DNA from: Derxia gummosa DSM 723
GTDB taxonomy: Bacteria; Pseudomonadota; Gammaproteobacteria; Burkholderiales; Burkholderiaceae_E
DNA: 64,000 bases
Reading direction: 5' to 3'
Assembly (NCBI RefSeq): GCF_000482785.1
Contig: NZ_AXWS01000008.1
Location: 248,001-312,000, forward strand
Shown: positions 1 through 6,875 of the stretch, in pieces
How the letters are laid out: the number at the start of each line of letters is the position of its first letter
Position numbering within the stretch: position 1 is the stretch's first letter
Notes under the pieces: model-generated
Databases searched by the model: none
The model's input: only the letters and a program-made list of their open reading frames with translations
Told to the model about the DNA's origin: nothing
Made by a program: the position numbers and the translations under genes

Positions 1-61
1 GGCAGATCGACATGCGCTGCCGTACTTCCCCCACCCCATCCGGCCCTGAGGACCTGCTTCG

Positions 62-1453
62 ATGCAAACCCCGTCAGATTCCGCCGTGCCCAACGGCACC
101 CTGGTTCAGATCCCGCGTTTCGAGACCGCCGACGAAGCCAAGGCCTGGTTCGGCGCCCGCGGCATCGCCTATGTGCTCGCGCAATTCGTCGACATCCACG
201 GCGTGGCCAAGGCCAAGGCCGTGCCCGTCGCGCACCTCGAATCGGTGCTGACCGCCGGCGCCGGCTTTGCCGGTTTCGCCCTGTGGGGCATGGGTCTGGA
301 GCCGCACGGCCCCGACTTCATGGCCGTCGGCGATCTGAAGACGATGGTGCCGGTGCCCTGGCAGCCGGGCCTCGCGCGCATCGTCTGCGAAGGCCATGTG
401 AATGGCGAACCCTGGCATTGCGACACCCGCGTCACGGCGCGCAAGCAGCTCGACCGCCTCGCGGCCAAGGGTTGGACGCTGTACACCGGCCTGGAGCCCG
501 AGTTCTCGCTGCTCAAGCGCAACTCGGTCAGCGGCAAGCTCGAAGCCTGCGACCCGACCGACACGCTGCCCAAGCCCTGCTACGACTACAAGGGCCTGTC
601 GCGCACCCGCGGCTTTCTGGAAAAGCTGTCGAACTGCCTGCGCGCGGTCGGCATGGACGTCTATCAGATCGACCACGAAGACGCGAACGGCCAGTTCGAG
701 ATCAACTACACCTACACCGACGCGCTCACGTCCTGCGACCACTACGTCTTCTTCAAGATGGCCGCGAGCGAGATCGCCCACGAGTTCGGCTACATCTGCT
801 CGTTCATGCCCAAGCCCTTCGCGAACCTGCCGGGCAATGGCATGCACATGCACCTGAGCATCGGCGACGGCAAGCGCAACCTGTTCCAGGACAAGAACGA
901 TCCGCGCGGCCTGGAGCTGTCGGAGCTGGCCTATCACTTCCTCGGCGGCCTGCTGGCCCACGCCCCGGCGCTCGCCGCGATCTGCACGCCGACGGTCAAC
1001 TCGTACAAGCGCCTCGTGGTCGGCCGCAGCCTGACGGGCGCGACCTGGGCGCCGGCCTACATCAGCTACGGCGACAACAACCGCTCCAGCATGATCCGCA
1101 TCCCCAAGGGCCGGCTCGAACTGCGCCTGCCGGACGGCTCGTGCAACCCCTACCTCGCGACCGCCGCCGTGGTAGCCGCCGGCCTCGACGGCGTCGAACG
1201 CAAGCTCGATCCGGGCGCGCCGCGCAACGTCAACCTGTACCAGTGGACCGAAGCCCAGCTCAAGGAAGCCGGCATCGGCCTGCTGCCGCAGAACCTCAAT
1301 GCCGCGCTCGATGCCTTCGAAGGCGATGAAGTCATCCGCGGCGCCCTCGGCCCCGTGGGCGAGGAATTCCTCAAGCTCAAGCGCATGGAATGGATCGAGT
1401 ACATGCGCCACGTCTCCGACTGGGAGATCAAGAGCTACCTCGAGTTTTTCTGA
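62..1453 (+). CDS. glnT: Type III glutamine synthetase / gamma-glutamylmethylamide synthetase-like
   Basis: 463-residue ATP-dependent ligase of the GlnA superfamily. It is expected to join glutamate to ammonia or methylamine in the cytoplasm. The catalytic half shows the superfamily motifs: a Glu-rich metal site (LEPEFSLL), the ATP-side motif NGMHMHLS and the C-terminal [16 protein letters not shown]. The length matches GlnT/GmaS (about 440-460). A weak Shine-Dalgarno (GAGGACC) precedes the ATG. Twelve bases separate it from glxB, so the two are probably co-transcribed with glxC and glxD. That neighbourhood (a GS-like ligase plus a split glutamate synthase) is the one seen in GmaS/N-methylglutamate pathways and in rhizobial glnT-glxBCD, so methylamine use is a reasonable inference. 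Sequence alone does not separate ammonia from methylamine as substrate. Confidence 0.85.
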   Translation: MQTPSDSAVPNGTLVQIPRFETADEAKAWFGARGIAYVLAQFVDIHGVAKAKAVPVAHLESVLTAGAGFAGFALWGMGLEPHGPDFMAVGDLKTMVPVPWQPGLARIVCEGHVNGEPWHCDTRVTARKQLDRLAAKGWTLYTGLEPEFSLLKRNSVSGKLEACDPTDTLPKPCYDYKGLSRTRGFLEKLSNCLRAVGMDVYQIDHEDANGQFEINYTYTDALTSCDHYVFFKMAASEIAHEFGYICSFMPKPFANLPGNGMHMHLSIGDGKRNLFQDKNDPRGLELSELAYHFLGGLLAHAPALAAICTPTVNSYKRLVVGRSLTGATWAPAYISYGDNNRSSMIRIPKGRLELRLPDGSCNPYLATAAVVAAGLDGVERKLDPGAPRNVNLYQWTEAQLKEAGIGLLPQNLNAALDAFEGDEVIRGALGPVGEEFLKLKRMEWIEYMRHVSDWEIKSYLEFF

Positions 1454-1465
1454 AGGAACGACACC

Positions 1466-2371
1466 ATGTGTGGAATCGTTGGATTGCTGGTGAAGAAGCC
1501 GGCGCTGCGCGAGCAGCTCGGCGCCCTGATGGTGCCGATGCTCATCGGCATGACCGAGCGCGGTCCGGACTCGGCCGGTCTCGCCGTCTTCACCGACCCG
1601 CTGGCCGATGCCAAGCGCAAGCTGAGCGTGTATTCGGGCCTGACCGAAGCCGGCAGCGACTATGACTGGAAGGCGCTGCTCGGCGCCGTGCAAGCGATTG
1701 CAGGCGACGCCAGCATCGAGATCAAGGCCAACCACGCGGTCTTCACCTTCACCGGCGCCGCCGCGCCCGTGAACGCCGCCGTCAAGGGCTTCGACAGCAA
1801 GCTGCACGTGCTGTCGGCCGGCCGCAGCATCGAGCTGTACAAGGACATCGGCACGCCGGCCGAGGTTGCCGACCGTTATTCGTTCAGCAAGCTCACGGGC
1901 AGCCATCTGGTCGGTCACACCCGCATGGCGACCGAATCGGCCGTCACGCCCGACCGTGCCCACCCGTTCACCGCCGGCGAGGACTTCTGCCTGGTGCACA
2001 ACGGCTCGCTGAGCAACCCCAACGGCATCCGCCGCAAGCTGGAGCCGCTCGGCATCCACTTCGACACCGACAACGACACCGAGGCGGCCTGCCGCTTCCT
2101 CGAATGGCGCCTGCGTGAGGGCGACGAGCTGAAGGTCGCGCTGCAGAAGGGCTTCGAGGAGCTGGACGGCTTCTACACCTTCCTGATGGGCACCAGCACC
2201 GAACTCGCGCTCATCCGCGACCCGTTCGCCTGCAAGCCCGCCGTCGTGGCCGAGACCGACGACTACGTCGCGATCGCTTCCGAATTCCGTTCCCTTGCCC
2301 ACCTGCCGGGCGTCAAGGACGCCAAGGTCTTCGAACCCGCGCCCGAGGAGATGTACGTATGGAAAGCCTGA
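1466..2371 (+). CDS. glxB: Class II glutamine amidotransferase, GlxB / MgsA-like
   Basis: 301-residue glutaminase-type subunit that would release ammonia from an amide donor and pass it to the GlxD synthase subunit. It begins MCGIVG, so Cys2 after Met removal is the N-terminal nucleophile typical of Ntn-type class II amidotransferases. The HNGSLSNPNG and GHTRMATES segments match the amide-binding region. It corresponds to the N-terminal domain of the large glutamate synthase subunit, here as a separate protein. The RBS AAGGAACG precedes the ATG. The gene end overlaps the glxC start by 13 bases, pointing to coupled translation. In N-methylglutamate synthase the equivalent subunit is MgsA; whether methylamine or ammonia is transferred is not visible. 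Confidence 0.88.
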   Translation: MCGIVGLLVKKPALREQLGALMVPMLIGMTERGPDSAGLAVFTDPLADAKRKLSVYSGLTEAGSDYDWKALLGAVQAIAGDASIEIKANHAVFTFTGAAAPVNAAVKGFDSKLHVLSAGRSIELYKDIGTPAEVADRYSFSKLTGSHLVGHTRMATESAVTPDRAHPFTAGEDFCLVHNGSLSNPNGIRRKLEPLGIHFDTDNDTEAACRFLEWRLREGDELKVALQKGFEELDGFYTFLMGTSTELALIRDPFACKPAVVAETDDYVAIASEFRSLAHLPGVKDAKVFEPAPEEMYVWKA

Positions 2372-3054
2372 CCTTCGACCTGGCGTCGTCGCCGGTCACC
2401 GAACTCAACACCTATCTGCACAAGCGCGCGGCCGCCGAAGGCGTGCGCAAGGTGACGGTCAACAACCCGGATGGCGCGCACAACATCGCGGTCGGCCTCG
2501 ACACCGACGTTGAAGTGACGATCAAGGGCCACGCGGGCTACTACGCCGGCGGCATGAACAAGACCGCGACGGTCGTCATCGAAGGCAGCGCCGGCACCGG
2601 CGTGGCCGAGAACATGATGAGCGGCAAGGTCCACGTGAAAGGCTTTGCATCGAACGGCGCCGGCGCCTCGGCCCACGGTGGCCTGCTCGTGATCGATGGT
2701 GACGCGGGCCTGCGCTGCGCGATCTCGCTCAAGGGCGGCGACATCGTCGTCGGCGGCTCGGTCGGCAGCTTCTCGGCCTTCATGGCCCAGGCCGGCCGCT
2801 TCGTGATCTGCGGCGACGCGGGCGACGCGCTCGGCGACTCGCTGTACGAAGCCGTCATCTACGTGAAGGGCGCGGTCAAGTCGCTCGGCGCCGACGCGCG
2901 CTACGAAGACATGACCGATGCCGACATCGCCGCCGTGACCGGCCTGCTCGCCGACGCCGGCATGGCCGGCAAGCACGACGCGCGCGACTTCCGCCGCATC
3001 GCCTCGGCGCGCAGCCTCTACCACTGGAACGCTGACGCGAACCAGGAATACTGA
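2359..3054 (+). CDS. glxC: GlxC / MgsB-like glutamate synthase GXGXG-domain subunit
   Basis: 231-residue protein corresponding to the C-terminal GXGXG beta-helix domain of glutamate synthase large subunit (GltB domain 3). Gly-rich turns repeat through the middle, for example GHAGYYAGG, EGSAGTG, HGGLLVIDGDAG and GGSVGSF. It has no known active site; in related complexes it is the structural piece bridging the glutaminase and FMN subunits. Its start lies inside glxB and it ends 21 bases before glxD, so the three form one translational block. Confidence is high because the domain type and order exactly match split glutamate synthase-like operons. Confidence 0.87.
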   Translation: MESLTFDLASSPVTELNTYLHKRAAAEGVRKVTVNNPDGAHNIAVGLDTDVEVTIKGHAGYYAGGMNKTATVVIEGSAGTGVAENMMSGKVHVKGFASNGAGASAHGGLLVIDGDAGLRCAISLKGGDIVVGGSVGSFSAFMAQAGRFVICGDAGDALGDSLYEAVIYVKGAVKSLGADARYEDMTDADIAAVTGLLADAGMAGKHDARDFRRIASARSLYHWNADANQEY

Positions 3055-3075
3055 TCAGACCCCGGAGCACATCGC

Positions 3076-4440
3076 ATGGACAGCAAGCCGGTTCATTTCA
3101 AGAAGATCTCGCGCGAGGAATCCTGGGGTTACGACCGCAAGACGCTCGACTACATCCAGCACGCCTCGGCCACGGGCCTGTATGAGATCCGCGGCCTCGG
3201 CGCGAAGCGCAAGGTCCCGCATTTCGACGACCTGGTGTTCCTGGGCGCCTCGATGTCGCGCTACCCGCTCGAGGGCTACCGCGAGAAGTGCACGACCAAG
3301 ACCGTGCTCGGCACGCGCTTCGCCAAGAAGCCGATCGAGCTCGACATCCCGATCACCGTCGCGGGCATGAGCTTCGGCGCGCTGTCGGCCAACGTGAAGG
3401 AAGCCCTCGGCCGCGCCGCGACGGAACTCGGCACCAGCACGACCACCGGTGACGGCGGCATGACGAAGGAAGAGCGCGAGTCGTCGAAGACGCTCGTCTA
3501 CCAGTGCCTGCCCTCGCGCTACGGCTTCAACCCCGACGACGTGCGCCGCGCCGACGCGATCGAGGTGGTGATCGGCCAGGGCGCCAAGCCGGGCGGCGGC
3601 GGCATGCTGCTGGGCCAGAAGGTCAACCCGCGCGTCGCCAAGATGCGCACGCTGCCCCAGGGCGTGGACCAGCGCTCGGCCTGCCGCCACCCCGACTGGA
3701 CCGGTCCGGACGATCTGCTCATCAAGATCAACGAGCTGCGCGAGATCACCGACTGGGAAAAGCCGATCTACGTGAAGGTCGGCGCGACGCGCACCTTCCA
3801 TGACGTGAAGCTCGCGGTGCACGCCGGTGCCGACGTGGTGGTGGTGGACGGCATGCAGGGCGGCACGGCCGCGACGCAGACCTGCTTCATCGAGCACGTC
3901 GGCATCCCGACGCTGGCGGCGGTGCGTTCGGCCGTCGATGCGCTCGAAGACCTGAACATGAAGGGCAAGGTCCAGCTCATCGTCTCGGGCGGCATCCGCA
4001 CCGGCGCCGACGTGGCGAAAGCGCTTGCAATGGGCGCCGACGCGGTGGCGATCGGCCAGGGCGTGCTCATGGCCCTCGGCTGCAACAGCGACACCTACGT
4101 CAACAACGGCCAGCATCTGTCGGCTCTCGGCGAGTACGAGGCGCTGGGCACGCAGCCGGGCTTCTGCCACCACTGCCACACCGGCAAGTGCCCGGTCGGC
4201 GTGACGACGCAGGACGCGATCCTCGAACAGCGTCTCGAACCCCTCGTCGGCGCCAAGCGCCTGAAGAACTACTTCAAGACGATGAACATGGAGCTGACCA
4301 CGATCGCGCGCGCCTGCGGCAAGCAGAACGTGCATCACCTGGAGCGCGAGGACCTCGTCGCGCTGACGGTCGAGGCGGCCGCGATGGCCCGTCTGCCGCT
4401 CGCCGGCACCGACTGGATTCCGGGCTTCGGCGGCTACTGA
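3076..4440 (+). CDS. glxD: FMN-dependent glutamate synthase-like subunit, GlxD / MgsC
   Basis: 454-residue catalytic subunit equivalent to the FMN/3Fe-4S domain of GltB. The barrel shows VSGGIRTGADVAKALAMGAD (phosphate/FMN binding) and MQGGTAAT. Near residue 365 the CHHCHTGKCPVG segment gives a C-x2-C-x4-C pattern that would bind an Fe-S cluster. It would form glutamate or N-methylglutamate from 2-oxoglutarate and the transferred amine. It is last in the glnT-glxBCD operon, and a strong terminator lies 88 bases downstream. No NADPH-oxidising GltD-type subunit is present here, so the electron donor is unknown. Confidence 0.88.
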   Translation: MDSKPVHFKKISREESWGYDRKTLDYIQHASATGLYEIRGLGAKRKVPHFDDLVFLGASMSRYPLEGYREKCTTKTVLGTRFAKKPIELDIPITVAGMSFGALSANVKEALGRAATELGTSTTTGDGGMTKEERESSKTLVYQCLPSRYGFNPDDVRRADAIEVVIGQGAKPGGGGMLLGQKVNPRVAKMRTLPQGVDQRSACRHPDWTGPDDLLIKINELREITDWEKPIYVKVGATRTFHDVKLAVHAGADVVVVDGMQGGTAATQTCFIEHVGIPTLAAVRSAVDALEDLNMKGKVQLIVSGGIRTGADVAKALAMGADAVAIGQGVLMALGCNSDTYVNNGQHLSALGEYEALGTQPGFCHHCHTGKCPVGVTTQDAILEQRLEPLVGAKRLKNYFKTMNMELTTIARACGKQNVHHLEREDLVALTVEAAAMARLPLAGTDWIPGFGGY

Positions 4441-4527
4441 GCCGCCGCGACCGGGGCGGTTGGCGCGGCTTGCCCGCCGGCCGCGAGATCCGTGTCATGC
4501 GATGACGCCGGGCGATCCGCCCGGCAC

Positions 4528-4571
4528 GACGACGCCGCTCCCGGCTTGCGCCCGGAGCGGCGTCGTCTTTT
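4528..4571 (+). terminator. Rho-independent terminator of glnT-glxBCD
   Basis: A perfect 14-bp stem pairs 4528-4541 with 4554-4567, closed by a short loop and followed by TTTT on the plus strand. It sits between the glxD stop and the convergent tonB gene. There is no T-run on the other strand, so it mainly ends the plus-strand operon. Confidence 0.85.
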
Positions 4572-4597
4572 CCGGCCCTGCGCGGCTGGCGGGGCGA

Positions 4598-5398
4598 TCA
4601 GCGATCGGCGTCGAAGTGCAGCCTCAGCCTGATCGGCAGGCGGCGCGGCGGCGGCTCGAACGGCGCGGCCGCGCGCACGGCCGCGAGGGCGCGCTCGTCC
4701 AGCGCGGGATGGCCGCCGCTGCTGACCAGCCTGAGCGAGCCGGGGTCGAGTTCGCCGCTCGGCAGCACCACGAAGCTCACCAGCGGTTCGCCGTGAACGC
4801 CGGCCTGACGCGCCTCGTCGGGATAGCTCAGATGGCTTGCGATCTCGCGGTTGAGCTTGCCCAGGTAGCGCTGAAGCCGGTCGGCCTCGGTTTCCTGGGG
4901 GACGCTCGACTGCGCCATCTGCGTGTTGTCGGCGTCGCCGACGGGCTTGGCGGCGGGGGCGGGCGGTGCCGATTGCGCGGCCGTCTCGGTCGGCGTCACG
5001 ACCGGGCTGTCGGCCTGGGTCGTGGTGGCCTTGACCGGCGTGGGCGGCTGCGCCGCGTCGTGCGGCTGGGGCTTGCTGCGCTCGACCGGATGTGGCGTGT
5101 TCGCGGGCTGGGGCGGTCTGGGCTGGGCCTGCTCGCCCTGGCGCTTTTCCTCGATCTGCGTCTGGCTGAGCAGGTTCATGAGGTCGATGGCAGCCGTGAC
5201 CGGCGGCGGGGCCGGCGCGATGAACTGCATGCCGGCCACGACCCAGCCCACCGCGAGCAGGCCATGCAGCGCGAGCGACAGGCCGAGCGCGCGCTGGGCG
5301 CCGGCGCGCACCGGCGGCAGGCCGGGGACGCCGCGGCTGGCGGCGGACAGCGGCGCGCGGGCGGCGCCAAGCCCCTGCGGGGATGCAAGCGTGTTCAT
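4598..5398 (-). CDS. tonB: TonB energy-transducing protein
   Basis: 266-residue periplasm-spanning protein linking the ExbB/ExbD proton channel to outer-membrane receptors. It has an N-terminal membrane anchor (about residues 37-60), a Pro/Gln-rich linker (about 63-165) and a C-terminal domain with YPDEARQAGVHG, VVLPSGEL and AVRAAAPFEPPP, typical of TonB C-terminal repeats. The ATG overlaps the exbD stop (ATGA), so it is translated as the last gene of exbB-exbD-tonB. No receptor gene lies nearby, so the cargo (iron, haem, cobalamin, other) cannot be told. Confidence 0.9.
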   Translation of the reverse strand: MNTLASPQGLGAARAPLSAASRGVPGLPPVRAGAQRALGLSLALHGLLAVGWVVAGMQFIAPAPPPVTAAIDLMNLLSQTQIEEKRQGEQAQPRPPQPANTPHPVERSKPQPHDAAQPPTPVKATTTQADSPVVTPTETAAQSAPPAPAAKPVGDADNTQMAQSSVPQETEADRLQRYLGKLNREIASHLSYPDEARQAGVHGEPLVSFVVLPSGELDPGSLRLVSSGGHPALDERALAAVRAAAPFEPPPRRLPIRLRLHFDADR

Positions 5399-5778
5399 GA
5401 TTTTCCGGCCTCCGTCTGGACCGCCACCTTGGCAAAGCCGAGCTGCTTGAGCAGGTCGGCCACGTCGATGAAGCGCTGCAACTGCACCGAGCGGTCGGCG
5501 CGCAGCACCACGGGGGTGTCGCGCGCCAGTGGTTCGAGCGCGGCGCGCAGGGCTTCGGGACTGGTTGCCGCGCCCTTCCAGAACACGGTGCCGGCGGCGT
5601 CGATCTCGATGGTCTCGTTCGGCTTGCCATCGGGCTGCGAGGCGCTGGCCTTGGGCAGGTTCACCGGGATGCGGCCGCTCGCGATGAAGCTCGAGGTGGT
5701 GAGCACGATCGTCAGCAGCACCAGCATGATGTCGATGAACGGCACCATGTTCAGGCTCTCAAACGTCTTTTCGCGCAT
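5395..5778 (-). CDS. exbD: ExbD/TolR biopolymer transport protein
   Basis: 127-residue proton-channel subunit with one N-terminal membrane segment containing the conserved Asp ([13 protein letters not shown]), which carries protons in this family, and a periplasmic domain ([21 protein letters not shown]). The start chosen is [10 protein letters not shown], the position family members use, although the frame is open further upstream. It overlaps the end of exbB by 20 bases and the start of tonB by 4, indicating a tight three-gene operon read on the minus strand. Confidence 0.9.
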   Translation of the reverse strand: MREKTFESLNMVPFIDIMLVLLTIVLTTSSFIASGRIPVNLPKASASQPDGKPNETIEIDAAGTVFWKGAATSPEALRAALEPLARDTPVVLRADRSVQLQRFIDVADLLKQLGFAKVAVQTEAGKS

Positions 5779-6199
5779 GGGCGATCTCCCATTGAAGCAG
5801 CAGGACGTTCGCGCGCCGCAGCAGCGCGTTGTAGAGCGCGACCGCGACCAGCGCGACAACGAGGCCGATCGCGGTGGCCTTCAGCGCGAGCGCGAGGCCG
5901 CTCATGATCTGGCCCGTGTCGATGGCGCCGCCTTCGCCCATGCGCGCGAAGGTGAGCATGATCCCGAGCACCGTGCCGAGCAGGCCGAGGTAGGGCGCGT
6001 TGCTCGCCACCGAGGCGATCACGAACAGCCGGCCGGTCAGCGCGAGTTCGAGCACCTTGCCGTCGCCGACCGCGCCCACGTCGACGCGCCGGTAGTACAT
6101 CGCGCGCTCGATGCCGATGGCCACCACGATGATGCTCAGCAGCGCGAGCAGCCCGATCACGCCGTAGTCGATTGCGCCGGATATCCAGTCGCCATGCAT
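5759..6199 (-). CDS. exbB: Short ExbB/TolQ-type proton channel protein
   Basis: 146-residue MotA/TolQ/ExbB protein. The start ([13 protein letters not shown]) follows a clear AAGGAGAA Shine-Dalgarno. Visible features are an N-terminal membrane helix ([19 protein letters not shown]), the cytoplasmic stretch [19 protein letters not shown], conserved in ExbB, and a last helix near [23 protein letters not shown]. It is shorter than the roughly 240-residue E. coli ExbB, like the compact ExbB forms of TonB clusters. It is first in the minus-strand operon, and the upstream 6311-6332 stretch is AT-rich, a likely promoter area, though I could not fix -35/-10 boxes. Confidence 0.87.
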   Translation of the reverse strand: MHGDWISGAIDYGVIGLLALLSIIVVAIGIERAMYYRRVDVGAVGDGKVLELALTGRLFVIASVASNAPYLGLLGTVLGIMLTFARMGEGGAIDTGQIMSGLALALKATAIGLVVALVAVALYNALLRRANVLLLQWEIAHARKDV

Positions 6200-6875
6200 G
6201 CATTTCTCCTTGGAAGGGCGGAAGTCGGAGCCGAGCCGGAGCGCGGCGCGGTGGCGGTCCGGCGAGGGCAGGCCCGCCGCACGGACCGGACGCCGAGCGT
6301 CATGACTTCCGAAATATAAAAGTCTAATTGCGGTAGCCCGGGGTGCAATCAATGTGCCACTCGCCATTGCGGACAGGTAACGACGGCTTCCGGCAGAGGT
6401 GGCCATGCGCCCCGCATGAAGGCGGGCTGCCCTCTGGCAACCAGAGCGAATCGCGACCGCGTCAGCTTCGATCGGCGGTCGTGTCGCGCTTCCCGGCAAC
6501 GTCCAGCGTGCGAGTCGAATCCGTCTGACAGCCTTCCGTCCGGGACTTGCCCACCCCTCGCTGTATTGAAAATGACATTTCGTATGTCCGGATGTTCACA
6601 AAGCCGACAGCTTGTTTCGGACGAGTCCGCCGGTTTGCCGGCATGACTTGCTTCCCGGCCCTGGATTTCGATCGGGTTTGCCAGGTCGGCGAAATAGCCG
6701 AATGAATATGTCGCGTGGCAGGCCGCGCCCGGAGACGACCGCCGCGCAGCTGCCTTGCAGGGAGGCGACTGGCAGGTCGCAATCGCGAAGGAGAGCGTGG
6801 GATCGGGCAATGCGGGCACGGTCCTCGCAATGGGGCCGGCCGCCATTTCCCAACGATTGCTGTCAGGAGAATTCG
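6200..6875. other. Long divergent intergenic region
   Basis: About 676 bases separate the exbB start (minus) from the exoprotein start (plus). I find no convincing coding sequence. It must hold two divergent promoters. AT-rich patches occur at 6311-6332 and 6566-6600. The area 6600-6720 is rich in short inverted repeats, for example around CCGCCGGTTTGCCGGC, consistent with a structured leader, but no riboswitch class can be assigned. Confidence 0.4.

Noticed and set aside
74-2302. 742-codon open frame on the minus strand opposite glnT and glxB
   Set aside because: High-GC shadow: Ala/Arg/Val/Gly/His-rich sequence with no domain, opposite two certain genes.
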